Assembly (NCBI GenBank): GCA_029959325.1
Contig: JASCPF010000010.1
Location: forward strand, 1-64,000
Source of the DNA: Microbacteriaceae bacterium PS02068
GTDB lineage: Bacteria > Actinomycetota > Actinomycetes > Actinomycetales > Microbacteriaceae
Direction of reading: 5' to 3'
DNA: 64,000 nucleotides
Shown here: piece by piece, positions 42,366-52,747 of the stretch
How positions within the stretch are numbered: the first letter of the stretch is position 1
How the letters are laid out: every line of letters starts with the position of its first letter
Position numbers and translations under genes: made by a program
The notes under the pieces: model-generated
What the model saw: only the letters and a program-made list of their open reading frames with translations
Database searches by the model: none
What the model was told of the DNA's origin: nothing

Positions 42366-43364
42366 TCTGCGCTCTGCGGGCGCGGACGTGGGGCGCGGTT
42401 GGGGGCGCAGCGCTGCAGCCAGCGTGCGCAGCGGTTCGGCGTGTTCCGGGCTGGCGAGCGGCAGGCCGGCGGCGCGGAGCAGGGAGCGCAGCTGCTTGTA
42501 CGCGACGACGTCGTCCCACGCCCAGTGTGCGGTGGCAGACACGCCGCGGTCGCCCAGGCGCGCGTCGCGCCGGTTGCGCGCGCGCAGCGCTTCTCGGGCG
42601 TCGCCCAGCTCACCGCTGTACTTCCGACCGCCGTCAGCCTCGCCGGCGATACGCCACCGATCCCACCAGAAGTCCACACGATCGTCGTCCGCACCGGTCG
42701 GACCGAGGATCCACTTCTGCAGCTCGGGCGCGGGAAATCCAAGCCATTCGATGACGGCGAGGCTCACGGCCTCGAGCGGCGACTCGGGGGTGCCGGTTGC
42801 TCGCGCGCACACCCACACCGCACGCAGCCGCCCGCGCTTCGACACCCGGTGCGCATCGCAGTTCTCGATGTCGGCGACCGTGAGCGCGGGGTCAGCGCGC
42901 AGCGCAGCGCACGCGATCGCCAGGCCGACCGACGGATGCCGAAGCCGCGCGATGTCGACCACGGTGTCGACAACGCTCGCCACCCACACCGCGCCGACGC
43001 GTTCGACTACAGGCATCCGCTCTGCAGAGTGCACACGGATGCCCCCCTGCGCACGCGTCTTCTTCGGCGCTGCGACCAGCACGTGCACGTCTCTTGGCTC
43101 CCCGAAGATCGGGAGACCCCTCAGCACTGCGGCAGATTCGAGCACGAAGATCGCGTCCGGCCAGGCCAGGGCGACGGCATGCACGCGTACGAGATAACGA
43201 CTCCACGGCGGGAGGGCGCGATAGGCTGCCGCCTCGGCATACACACCCCGCGTCAGGCGGACAAGTGCACCAGAGCGCGCCGCGCGGTCAGCGTGCGGTG
43301 AATCGGATGCCAGGATCAGCGCAACGGGGCATTCGACCACGTCGTCCGGCGTCAGGAGTGTCAC
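42360..43364 (-). CDS. AbiEi-like / DUF559-like protein (possible nuclease fold)
   Basis: A 334-residue protein. The N-terminal about 60 residues look like the winged-helix of AbiEi antitoxin-type proteins (SGALVRLTRGVYAEAAAYRAL), the middle has an AbiEi-like beta-rich part, and the C-terminal part has RVDFWWDRWRIAGEADGGRK, i.e. D-x(n)-E-x-D-x(3)-K, similar to the Vsr/DUF559 PD-(D/E)xK core. This domain pair is common in actinobacterial orphan proteins; no partner toxin is adjacent. Its GTG start has GAGGTGGGGG upstream. It is bracketed by palindromic elements, one of which supplies its stop codon. Function unknown. Confidence 0.75.
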   Translation of the reverse strand: MTLLTPDDVVECPVALILASDSPHADRAARSGALVRLTRGVYAEAAAYRALPPWSRYLVRVHAVALAWPDAIFVLESAAVLRGLPIFGEPRDVHVLVAAPKKTRAQGGIRVHSAERMPVVERVGAVWVASVVDTVVDIARLRHPSVGLAIACAALRADPALTVADIENCDAHRVSKRGRLRAVWVCARATGTPESPLEAVSLAVIEWLGFPAPELQKWILGPTGADDDRVDFWWDRWRIAGEADGGRKYSGELGDAREALRARNRRDARLGDRGVSATAHWAWDDVVAYKQLRSLLRAAGLPLASPEHAEPLRTLAAALRPQPRPTSAPAERRR

Positions 43365-43460
43365 GCCCCCACCTCACACCATCCCGGGCCCGCGCCGACA
43401 CCCGGCACCCACATCCGTGGACAACTCCCCCAGTCCCCGGCCTGTGGAAACTCATCCTGC

Positions 43461-43534
43461 CGATGAGACCCGCTCTGCGCGCCGAGACCCCGCAAACATT
43501 TGCGGGGTCTCGGCGTGCAGAGGCGGTCTCAGCG
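43461..43534. repeat. Long palindromic element, copy 2 (most perfect hairpin)
   Basis: About 74 bp. Inner stem of 17 bp, CGCCGAGACCCCGCAAA with its complement, 2-nt loop CA; then a G-T wobble and CTCTGC/GCAGAG, a 2-nt mismatch, and TGAGACC-type outer arms with GGTCTCA. It can pair over nearly its full length. It lies 50 bp downstream of leuA and 97 bp upstream of the AbiEi-like gene, so it may also terminate leuA. Confidence 0.9.
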
Positions 43535-43584
43535 AAAATCGGTCGGCGCAGCGCGCGCGGCCGCGGCCGCTGCGCGCCGCGGCG

Positions 43585-45464
<1,880 letters not shown>

Positions 45465-45470
45465 GGAGAC

Positions 45471-45510
45471 AGAGTACACCCGCCGCGAGGGGCGACACGC
45501 GCGTTAGGGT
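45471..45510. promoter_or_regulatory. Divergent leaderless promoters: leuA leader peptide and oxidoreductase
   Basis: Minus-strand TACTCT (45471-45476) with 6 nt to the leader ATG at 45464; plus-strand TAGGGT (45505-45510) with 6 nt to the ATG at 45517. Confidence 0.6.
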
Positions 45511-45516
45511 GCTGAC

Positions 45517-46452
45517 ATGGCTCAGCACTGGATCGCCCGCCGCCCTGGATCGCCGTCGAACTGGGAGTTCGTCGACGTCGACATCGCTGCTCCGGTCCCC
45601 GGAGAAGTCACGATCCGCGTCATCGCCGCCGGGGTCAATCCCGCCGACGCGAAGCACGTCGCCCGGGAGAACGGGCAGTCCTGGCCGGTCGCGATCGGCT
45701 ACGAGGTCTCGGGTGAGATCACCGCCGTCGGGCCCGACACTACGATCGCGTCGGGGGCCGTCGCCGTCGGCGACGGGGTCGTGGCCTTCCGCGTGCAGGG
45801 CGGCTACGCGACGGAACTGACGGTGGATGCCACGCTGGTGTTGCACAAGCCGTCGACGCTGACCCATCCCGAGGCCGCCAACCTGCTGCTGGTCGGGACC
45901 ACGGCCGCCGAGATGCTGTCGGTCACCGCTGCGGCGCCGGGAGAGCTGATCGTGCTGCACGGGGCATCGGGAGCGGTCGGCGTGAGCGTGCTGCAGCAGG
46001 CCGCCGCCCGGGGCATCCGCGTGATCGGTACGGCGTCACCGTCCTCGTTCGATCGCGTGCGTGCGTGCGGTGGCACGCCGGTCGCCTACGGCGAGGGCCT
46101 GCTTGATCGGCTGCGTGAGGCGGCCGGCGACACCCCGATCGTTGCGGCGCTCGACGCGATCGGCACGGCCGAAGCGCTGGATGCCTCGCTCGCGCTCGTC
46201 GCCGATCGCAGCCGCATCGTGACGATCGTCGACCGCGATCGCGCCCAGGCCGAGGGCATCCGGTGGATCGCCGGTGCCGTGCCCGAGAGCGCCCGGTTCC
46301 GCGCCGCGGTCCGCCCCGAGCTCATCGCCCGCGCCGAGGCTGGGCGGCTCGAGGTGCCCGTGGCGCAGACCTTCGCTCTGGCCGACGCGCCTGCGGCGCA
46401 CGAACTCCTTGCCACGGGGCATCCGGGCGGCAAGCTCGCGCTGCTGGCCTGA
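45517..46452 (+). CDS. NADP-dependent oxidoreductase (medium-chain, zinc-free quinone reductase type)
   Basis: A 311-residue medium-chain dehydrogenase/reductase. The N-terminal GroES-like domain begins after SNWEFVDVDIAAP and contains GYEVSGEITAVG; the Rossmann loop is VLHGASGAVGVSVLQQAAARG. It lacks the structural zinc cysteine cluster, as in quinone oxidoreductases. Physiological substrate unknown. It is convergent with era, the stop codons being 18 bp apart. The start is fixed by the leaderless TAGGGT box. Confidence 0.9.
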   Translation: MAQHWIARRPGSPSNWEFVDVDIAAPVPGEVTIRVIAAGVNPADAKHVARENGQSWPVAIGYEVSGEITAVGPDTTIASGAVAVGDGVVAFRVQGGYATELTVDATLVLHKPSTLTHPEAANLLLVGTTAAEMLSVTAAAPGELIVLHGASGAVGVSVLQQAAARGIRVIGTASPSSFDRVRACGGTPVAYGEGLLDRLREAAGDTPIVAALDAIGTAEALDASLALVADRSRIVTIVDRDRAQAEGIRWIAGAVPESARFRAAVRPELIARAEAGRLEVPVAQTFALADAPAAHELLATGHPGGKLALLA

Positions 46453-46470
46453 CGCGTCGGCGCGGCGGGG

Positions 46471-47382
46471 TCAGAAGCCGAGGCGCCCGAGCTGCTTCGG
46501 GTCGCGCTGCCACTCTTTCGCGACGCGCACGTGCAGCTTCAGGAACACGTTCGTGCCGACGAGCGGCTCGATCTGGGCGCGCGCGCGGGCGCCGACGTCG
46601 CGCAGGCGCGAGCCCTTGTGCCCGATGATGATCGCCTTCTGGCTGTCGCGCTCGACGACGAGGTTCGCGTGGATGTCGGTCATCGAGCCGGTGTCGCGCT
46701 CTGCGATGTCTTCGATGGTCACGGCGATGGAGTGCGGCAGCTCGTCGCGCACGCCCTCGAGCGCGGCTTCGCGGATGATCTCGGCGATGCGGTCTTCGAG
46801 GGATTCGTCGGTGACGACGCCCTCCTCGTAGAGCGGCGGGCCCACGGGCATGAGCGCCAGCAGCTCGTCGGCGAGGACGTCGAGCTGGCGGTGCTCGTCG
46901 GCATCGTCAGACGCGAGCGCAGAGAGCGGGATGACGGCGGCCCAGTCCTCGCGCAGGCTGTCGACCTCGAGCAATCGCTCGGTGATCTGGTCGCGCCCGG
47001 CGATGTCGGTCTTCGTGACGATCGCGACCTTCTTCGCGCGGCCGTAGCCGTCGAGCGAGGCCGCGATGCGACGGTCGCCCGGCCCGACCTTCTCGGTCGC
47101 CGGCACCAGGAAGCAGATCGCGTCGACGTCGCCCAGCACCTGCTCGACGAGGTCGTTCAGGCGCTGGCCCAACAGGGTGCGGGGCTTGTGGATGCCGGGC
47201 GTGTCGACGATGATCAGCTGCCCTGCGGGGCGGTTCAGGATGCCCCGGATCGCGCGGCGCGTCGTCTGCGGCTTGTCGCTGGTGATGGCGACCTTCTCAC
47301 CGACGAGAGCGTTCGTCAGCGTGGATTTGCCGACGTTGGGGCGCCCCACGAACGTCACGAATCCGGATCTCGACTCGGTCAT
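46471..47382 (-). CDS. era: GTPase Era
   Basis: A 303-residue ribosome-assembly GTPase binding 16S rRNA. G1 is GRPNVGKSTLTNAL, the switch region is KPQTTRRAIRG, G3 is VDTPGIHKPRTLLGQRL, G4 is TKTD, and the C-terminal KH domain has IIGHKGSRLRDVGARAR. ATGA overlap with the upstream CNNM gene stop indicates coupling in the rsmE/HIT-to-era operon. Confidence 0.97.
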   Translation of the reverse strand: MTESRSGFVTFVGRPNVGKSTLTNALVGEKVAITSDKPQTTRRAIRGILNRPAGQLIIVDTPGIHKPRTLLGQRLNDLVEQVLGDVDAICFLVPATEKVGPGDRRIAASLDGYGRAKKVAIVTKTDIAGRDQITERLLEVDSLREDWAAVIPLSALASDDADEHRQLDVLADELLALMPVGPPLYEEGVVTDESLEDRIAEIIREAALEGVRDELPHSIAVTIEDIAERDTGSMTDIHANLVVERDSQKAIIIGHKGSRLRDVGARARAQIEPLVGTNVFLKLHVRVAKEWQRDPKQLGRLGF

Positions 47383-48737
47383 GAGGCGTCGCCTTTCTGC
47401 GCGGAGACTTTCTGCGTGGGGACCTTCTGAACGGGGACGGCACCCGTGCGCGGCGCGCGGCCGCCGAACGCGGCATCCGCCGCCTCGAGCGCGTCGGATG
47501 CCTCGACGAACACGGTGGCGAGGCCCCGCCCGCGGCCGCGCGAGGTGCCGCCGGTCATGATGAGGCCGCCGTACTCGGCCATGGCACCGGGCTGCGGCAC
47601 GCGCTCGAGCATCTTGCCGAGCAGGCCGCCGATCGAGTCGACGTCCTCGTCTTCGAGGTCGATGCCGAAGAGCTCGCCCACCTCGTCCAGCCCGAGGCGC
47701 GCGCTGACGCGATAGCGTCCGTCGCCGAGGTCGACGACCTCGGACGCGCGCGGGTCGTACTCGTCGGCGATCTCACCGACGAGCTCTTCGATGAGGTCTT
47801 CGAGGGTCACCAGGCCCGCGACGCCGCCGTACTCGTCGACGACGAGGCAGACGTGCACGGCATCCCTCTTCATCTGCTGCAGCAGGGTCTCAGCCTTCAT
47901 CGACTCGGGGACGAACACCGCCGGCCGCGCGATCTGCGCCACGGGCGCGTCGCGCCAGGCCGACTCGTCGCGGAACGCGAACTGCACGAGGTCCTTCAAG
48001 TAGACGACCCCGGTGATGTCGTCGGCGTCGGCGACCGGCACCCGCGAAACGCCCTTGTCGAGAAAGAGCTGCATGGCCTCTTGGGTGGTGGCCGAGGCAT
48101 CCATCGTCACCATGTCGGTGCGCGGCACCATGACGGCGCGGACGAACGTGTCGGTGAAGTCGAAGACCGAGTGGATGAGCTCACGGTCATCCTCTTCGAT
48201 GAGGTCTTGCGAGGCGGCCTCGTCGACCATCGACAGCAGCTGCTCTTCGCTCGCGAACGAGGTGCCCCGCTGCACTCCCGGCGTCACGCGATTGCCGAGC
48301 ACTACCAGCAGGTGCGCGAGCGGGCCGAGGAAGATGCGCGCGCCGCGGACGATCGGGGCGCAGGCCCGCAGGAGTCCGCGCGCGTGCTGGCGCCCGACGG
48401 CGCGCGGGCTGGCACCGACCAGCACGAACGAGACGGCGGTCATCAGGATCGCGGCGGCGAGCATCGCCCACCAGATGCTGTCGAACAGGATCGTGAACGC
48501 GGCCGTCACGAGCACGGCCGCCGTCGTCTCGGTGAGGATGCGGATGAACACCACGGCGTTCGCGTGCGCCTCGGGATCGGCGGCGATGCGCGAGAGCGCG
48601 GGGCCGTTCCGCCCGCTGGCGGACAGGTCGACGAGGTCGGCGCGCGAGGTCACGCCGAGAGCCGCGTCGAGCGCGGCCATCAGGCCGCCGAGCGCGACGA
48701 GAAGGACCGCCGCAACCAGAAGAAGGGCGGCGGTCAT
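47379..48737 (-). CDS. CNNM/HlyC-CorC family membrane protein with CBS domains
   Basis: A 452-residue protein: a transmembrane CNNM domain (about residues 1-150, helices near 2-25, 66-90, 92-112), two CBS domains (MVPRTDMVTMDASATTQEAM, then HVCLVVDEYGGVAGLVTLED), and a C-terminal CorC_HlyC domain (DIDLEDEDVDSIGG-type region). Family members transport or sense Mg2+/Co2+. The ATG at 48737 overlaps the ybeY stop (ATGA); its stop overlaps era in the same way. The last about 40 residues are a low-complexity tail (PVQKVPTQKVSAQK), unusual for the family. Confidence 0.93.
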   Translation of the reverse strand: MTAALLLVAAVLLVALGGLMAALDAALGVTSRADLVDLSASGRNGPALSRIAADPEAHANAVVFIRILTETTAAVLVTAAFTILFDSIWWAMLAAAILMTAVSFVLVGASPRAVGRQHARGLLRACAPIVRGARIFLGPLAHLLVVLGNRVTPGVQRGTSFASEEQLLSMVDEAASQDLIEEDDRELIHSVFDFTDTFVRAVMVPRTDMVTMDASATTQEAMQLFLDKGVSRVPVADADDITGVVYLKDLVQFAFRDESAWRDAPVAQIARPAVFVPESMKAETLLQQMKRDAVHVCLVVDEYGGVAGLVTLEDLIEELVGEIADEYDPRASEVVDLGDGRYRVSARLGLDEVGELFGIDLEDEDVDSIGGLLGKMLERVPQPGAMAEYGGLIMTGGTSRGRGRGLATVFVEASDALEAADAAFGGRAPRTGAVPVQKVPTQKVSAQKGDAS

Positions 48738-49201
48738 GACCGTCGTCGTCGCTCGGAGCTGTGGAACGCCGCGATCAGATCGCGCTGCAGGCCGAACATC
48801 TCCTTCTCTTCCTCGGGCTCGGCGTGGTCGAAGCCGAGCAGGTGGAGCGTGCCGTGTGTCGTGAGCAGGATCAGCTCGTCCACCGTCGAATGCTTCGCTG
48901 CCGCCGCCTGCGTCTCGGCGACCTGCGGGCACAGCACGATGTCGCCGAGCAGGCCGGCGGGAGTGGGCTCTTCCTGCGTACCGGGGCGCAGTTCGTCCAT
49001 CGGGAAGCTCAGCACATCGGTCGGGCCGGGCTCATCCATCCACTGCACGTGCAGTGCCTCCATGGCGCCCTCGTCGACGAGAAGGATCGCGAGGTCGGCA
49101 TCCGGGCTCACGTTGAGCTCGGCGAGGTTGTGCTCGGTGAGGCGCAGCAGCACCGTCTCATCGATGTCGATCCCCGACTCGTTGGTGATCTCGATCGTCA
49201 T
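48734..49201 (-). CDS. ybeY: rRNA maturation endoribonuclease YbeY
   Basis: A 155-residue metalloendonuclease for 16S rRNA 3' end maturation and ribosome quality control. The zinc-binding H3xH5xH motif is complete in THGTLHLLGFDH. Start and stop both overlap neighbouring genes by 4 nt (ATGA), so phoH, ybeY, CNNM and era form one tightly coupled unit. Confidence 0.96.
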   Translation of the reverse strand: MTIEITNESGIDIDETVLLRLTEHNLAELNVSPDADLAILLVDEGAMEALHVQWMDEPGPTDVLSFPMDELRPGTQEEPTPAGLLGDIVLCPQVAETQAAAAKHSTVDELILLTTHGTLHLLGFDHAEPEEEKEMFGLQRDLIAAFHSSERRRRS

Positions 49202-50340
49202 GACAGGCCTCGCTTGGGGTGGTTGTCTCGGGGTCCGCCGGGGCGGGACTGCTGACCGCGACGCTGCGCGCGGTTCGCGCCGCCCGCGCCGCCGCTCGCG
49301 GCCTCGCGTGCGGCGATGAAGGCGGATGCCTCGTCGCGCTCGTGCCGCGCGGCGATGCGCTGCTCGTCGTATTCGGTGTAGGCATCCACAATGCGCCCGA
49401 CGAGAGTGTGGCGCACCACGTCGTCGCTCGTGAGGTAGCTGAACGCGATGTCGTCGATGTCGCTCAGCACCCGGGTCACCAGGCGCAGGCCCGAGGCGCC
49501 CGCGGGCAGGTCGACCTGCGTGATGTCGCCCGTCACCACCATGCGCGTGCCGAACCCCAGCCGGGTGAGGAACATCTTCATCTGCTCGGGCGTCGTGTTC
49601 TGCGCCTCGTCGAGCACGACGAACGAGTCGTTGAGGGTCCGTCCCCGCATATACGCCAGGGGCGCGACTTCGATGGTGCCGGATGCCATGAGCTTGGGCA
49701 CGAGCTCGGGATCCATCATCTCGTTGAGCGCGTCGTAGAGCGGTCGCAGGTAGGGGTCGATCTTGTCGTTCAGTGTGCCCGGCAGGAAGCCGAGCCGCTC
49801 CCCCGCCTCGATCGCCGGGCGGCTGAGGATGATGCGACTGACCTCTTTGCGCTGCAGCGCCTGCACGGCCTTCGCCATGGCGAGATACGTCTTGCCGGTG
49901 CCGGCGGGGCCGATGCCGAACGTGATGGTGTTCTCGTCGATCGCGTCGACGTAGGCCTTCTGCCCGAGCGTCTTCGGGCGGATGACCCGCCCCCGCGACG
50001 AAAGGATCGCTTCGCCGCCGAGCACGTCGGACGGACGCTGCTCGGTCTCGGCACGCAGGATGCGATCGCTCGTCGCCACATCGGCAGGGTCCAGACCCTG
50101 GCCGCTGCGCGACATCGCGATGAGCTCGTCGACGAGCGCGTGGGCGCGGGCCACGGCATCCGGTGCGCCGCTCAGGGTGATCTCGTTGCCGCGTACATGC
50201 ACCTGCACGTCGCGGTGCTCGCGCTCGACGACGCGGAGCAGGCGGTCTTGCGGGCCCAGCAGCTGGACCATGGCGACGCCGTCGGCGTAGATCCGCTCGA
50301 CGACGGGCTCGTCGGGGGTGGGCTCGGCGCTGTCAGCCAC
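49198..50340 (-). CDS. phoH: PhoH family P-loop ATPase
   Basis: A 380-residue protein with an N-terminal KH-like region (about 28-75; VHVRGNEITLSG) and a PhoH P-loop domain: Walker A GPAGTGKTYLA (about 144-154), Walker B SFVVLDEAQNTT. It acts with YbeY and Era in RNA metabolism by genomic association; an RNA helicase-like role is inferred. The C-terminal about 30 residues are basic and Gly/Arg-rich. The GTG at 50340 overlaps the HIT gene stop by 8 nt; a longer in-frame start inside the HIT gene is rejected. Confidence 0.93.
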   Translation of the reverse strand: MADSAEPTPDEPVVERIYADGVAMVQLLGPQDRLLRVVEREHRDVQVHVRGNEITLSGAPDAVARAHALVDELIAMSRSGQGLDPADVATSDRILRAETEQRPSDVLGGEAILSSRGRVIRPKTLGQKAYVDAIDENTITFGIGPAGTGKTYLAMAKAVQALQRKEVSRIILSRPAIEAGERLGFLPGTLNDKIDPYLRPLYDALNEMMDPELVPKLMASGTIEVAPLAYMRGRTLNDSFVVLDEAQNTTPEQMKMFLTRLGFGTRMVVTGDITQVDLPAGASGLRLVTRVLSDIDDIAFSYLTSDDVVRHTLVGRIVDAYTEYDEQRIAARHERDEASAFIAAREAASGGAGGANRAQRRGQQSRPGGPRDNHPKRGLS

Positions 50341-50680
50341 CGAGGCTCCCTTCGGCCAGACCGCCGGCAAGCACGTGCGCGTGCACGTGGAAGACCGTCT
50401 GACCCGCGCCTGCGCCCGTGTTGAAGATGAGGCGGAAGTCACCGTCGGCGTGCTCGGCAGCCAGCGAGTTCGCGAGCCCGATCATCTCGGTGAGCAGTGC
50501 GGGATCGCCGGCGGCGAGCTCGACGACGTTCCGATACTCCGGCGTCTTCGGGATGACGAGCAGGTGCACGGGCGCCTGCGGCGCGATGTCGCGGATGGCG
50601 AAGACATTGTCGGTCTCGGCGATGATCTCGGAGGGGATCTCGCCCTCGAGGATTCGGGTGAAGATCGACGGCTCGCTCAT
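50333..50680 (-). CDS. HIT domain protein
   Basis: A 115-residue HINT-type nucleotide hydrolase/transferase. The histidine triad HVHAHV (His98, 100, 102) is intact, and N-terminal IFTRILEGEIPSEII is typical. It probably hydrolyses adenosine phosphoramidates. It overlaps phoH by 8 nt. Upstream (150 bp to rsmE) lie a degenerate dispersed repeat (50719-50740) and palindromic element copy 3. Confidence 0.95.
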   Translation of the reverse strand: MSEPSIFTRILEGEIPSEIIAETDNVFAIRDIAPQAPVHLLVIPKTPEYRNVVELAAGDPALLTEMIGLANSLAAEHADGDFRLIFNTGAGAGQTVFHVHAHVLAGGLAEGSLGG

Positions 50681-50718
50681 GCCTCCCAGTCTACGGCGAG
50701 CCGCGTCCGGCCCGCCGT

Positions 50719-50740
50719 TCCCCGAACTTGTCGAGGGGTC
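50719..50740. repeat. Degenerate copy of the CCCTGAGC/TCGAAGGG-type dispersed repeat
   Basis: TCCCCGAACTTGTCGAGGGG followed by TC; it resembles the repeat unit CCCTGAGCTCGTCGAAGGGT at 4222-4241 with five mismatches that keep the end symmetry (CCCC/GGGG). It sits 4 bp from palindromic element copy 3. Confidence 0.6.
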
Positions 50741-50744
50741 GCCC

Positions 50745-50820
50745 CCGGTGAAACCCGGTCGAGACGCCGAAACCCGCCCAGATCTCGCCGGGTCTCGGCG
50801 CCTGGGGCGGGTCTCACCGG
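50745..50820. repeat. Long palindromic element, copy 3
   Basis: About 76 bp with outer arms CCGGTGAAACC and GGTCTCACCGG (one mismatch) and inner stem CGCCGAAACCCG with CGGGTCTCGGCG (one mismatch). Same architecture as copies 1 and 2. It lies 10 bp downstream of the rsmE stop and 65 bp before the HIT start, so it could split this operon. Confidence 0.85.
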
Positions 50821-50830
50821 AACGGGGCGG

Positions 50831-51583
50831 CTACCAGCGGCCGAGGCGGGCGTTCAGCAGGGCGAGGGCGGCGGGGCCGGCGGTCGAGGTGCGCAGCACC
50901 GTGTCGCCGAGACGCACGAGGGTCGCGCCGACCGTGGTGAGCGCGTCGAGCTCGTCGGGCGCGATTCCGCCCTCGGGGCCGACGATCAGGACGAGATCGC
51001 GGGCGTCGCCGGGCTCTCCCGCGAGCGACGACAGGCCGATGGATGCCGTGGGCTCGAGCACCAGCAGCCGCGCGCCCGACCGCGCCGCCAGCTGTTTCGT
51101 CGACACGGGCTCGCCCACGGTGGGCACCCAGGCACGGTGCGCCTGCTTCGCGGCCTCGCGCACGATCTGCTGCCAGCGCGCGACGCCCTTGGCGGCCTTG
51201 GCGGAATCCCATCGCGACACGCTGCGGGATGCCTGCCACGGCACGATCTCGTCGGCGCCGAGCTCGGTCGCCGCCTGGATCGCCAGCTCGTCGCGATCGC
51301 CCTTGGCCAGAGCCTGCACGAGAACCAGTCGCGGCGCGGCCGCAGGGAACTCGCGCCGTCCGTCGACACGCACCGTGACGCGCTTCGGCGCGGCATCCTC
51401 GACCTCACCTGTCAGCCAGACGCCGCGGCCATCCCCCACCGTGACCTGCTCGCCCGCCCGCACACGACGGACGACCGCGGCGTGGTGTGCTTCCGCACCG
51501 GTCAGCGCGACGACGTCGCCGACGACCGCGCGAGCGACCTCATCGCTCGTCGCCTCGTCGTCGGCGAGGAAGTGCAGCGCCAT
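50831..51583 (-). CDS. rsmE: 16S rRNA (uracil-N3) methyltransferase RsmE
   Basis: A 250-residue SPOUT methyltransferase modifying U1498 of 16S rRNA. N-terminal PUA-like domain (HHAAVVRRVRAGEQVTVGDG), then the knotted SPOUT domain with LVLIVGPEGGIAPDEL and LGDTVLRTSTAGPAALALL, the RsmE signatures. The ATG at 51583 lies 1 bp past the dnaJ stop, so it is co-transcribed with dnaJ. Confidence 0.95.
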   Translation of the reverse strand: MALHFLADDEATSDEVARAVVGDVVALTGAEAHHAAVVRRVRAGEQVTVGDGRGVWLTGEVEDAAPKRVTVRVDGRREFPAAAPRLVLVQALAKGDRDELAIQAATELGADEIVPWQASRSVSRWDSAKAAKGVARWQQIVREAAKQAHRAWVPTVGEPVSTKQLAARSGARLLVLEPTASIGLSSLAGEPGDARDLVLIVGPEGGIAPDELDALTTVGATLVRLGDTVLRTSTAGPAALALLNARLGRW

Positions 51584-51584
51584 C

Positions 51585-52697
51585 TCAGCCGCGGAACCTG
51601 TCGCGCAGCTTCGAGAACAGCCCCTGATGGAACTGCGCGAGCTGCGGTGCGGGCGCCTTCGTCTTCTTGGCGAAATCCTCGATGAGGGCGCGCGAGCGGG
51701 CATCCAGCTTCGTCGGCGTCACGACCTGCACGCCGACCCGCAGATCGCCGCGGTTGCCACCGCGCAGCGGCGTGATGCCGCGCCCCTTGATGGTCAGCAC
51801 GTCGCCCGACTGCACGCCGGCGCGCACCTCGAGGTCGACCGCGCCGTCGAGCGAGGTGATCGAGGTGTTCGTGCCCAGGATGGCATCGGGCATCGACACC
51901 TCGAGGGTCGCGAGCAGGTCGTCGCCGTCGCGGCTGAAGACGTCGTCGTGCGCGACGGTGACCTCGAGGTAGAGGTCGCCGTTCGGGCCGCCCGCGGGCC
52001 CCACCTCGCCCGACCCGGGCAGCTGCAGGCGCAGACCCGTCTCGACGCCGGCGGGGATGTCGACCGACACGGTGCGGCGCGCGCGTACGCGCCCCTGTCC
52101 CTGGCAGCTCGCGCACGGGTACGGAATCGTCGTGCCGTAGCCCTGGCAGGTCGTGCAGGGCTGCGAGGTGACGACGTTGCCGAGCAGGCTGCGCACCGTG
52201 CGCTGCACCTGACCCGAGCCGTGGCAGATGTCGCACGTCACGGGCTGGGTGCCGGGCTGGCAGCACGAGCCCTCGCAGGTCTCGCAGAGCACAGCCGTGT
52301 CGACCTCGAGGTCGCGGTGGGTGCCGAACACGACGTCCTTCAGGTCGAGCGTCACGCGGACGAGCGCATCCTGCCCCCGCTCGCGGCGCGAGCGCGGACG
52401 CCCGGCGCGCCCCCCGCCGCCCCCGCCGAAGAAGGTCTCGAAGATGTCGCTGAAGCCGCCGAAGTTGGCGCCCCCGCCGCCGAACGGCGATCCGTCGCCG
52501 CCCATGTCGTAGCGCTGCCGCTGCTCGGGGTCGCTCAGCACGTCATAGGCGTGGGTGACGAGCTTGAAGCGCTCGGATGCCTCTTCGCCGGGGTTCACAT
52601 CGGGGTGCAGTTCGCGGGCGAGACGGCGGTACGCCTTCTTGATCTCGTCGGGGGTCGCCTCGCGCGAGACGCCCAGTACTTCGTAGTGGTCGGCCAC
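51585..52697 (-). CDS. dnaJ: Molecular chaperone DnaJ
   Basis: A 370-residue DnaJ: J domain (about 3-66) with HPD at 31-33, a Gly/Phe-rich stretch (about 70-100), a zinc-binding domain with four Cys motifs, and C-terminal substrate-binding domains. The first Cys motif reads CETCEGSC, i.e. Cys replaces the final Gly of CxxCxGxG; the others ([24 protein letters not shown]) are normal. The GTG at 52697 has AGGAAAGG upstream. Located after hrcA, it is the heat-shock-type dnaJ2 of actinobacteria; the apparent longer frame through hrcA is an artefact. Confidence 0.95.
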   Translation of the reverse strand: MADHYEVLGVSREATPDEIKKAYRRLARELHPDVNPGEEASERFKLVTHAYDVLSDPEQRQRYDMGGDGSPFGGGGANFGGFSDIFETFFGGGGGGRAGRPRSRRERGQDALVRVTLDLKDVVFGTHRDLEVDTAVLCETCEGSCCQPGTQPVTCDICHGSGQVQRTVRSLLGNVVTSQPCTTCQGYGTTIPYPCASCQGQGRVRARRTVSVDIPAGVETGLRLQLPGSGEVGPAGGPNGDLYLEVTVAHDDVFSRDGDDLLATLEVSMPDAILGTNTSITSLDGAVDLEVRAGVQSGDVLTIKGRGITPLRGGNRGDLRVGVQVVTPTKLDARSRALIEDFAKKTKAPAPQLAQFHQGLFSKLRDRFRG

Positions 52698-52747
52698 AAT
52701 CGCCTTTCCTGCCCGTCCGGGCGCGGTGAGAGTCGAGCGAGCGAAGC

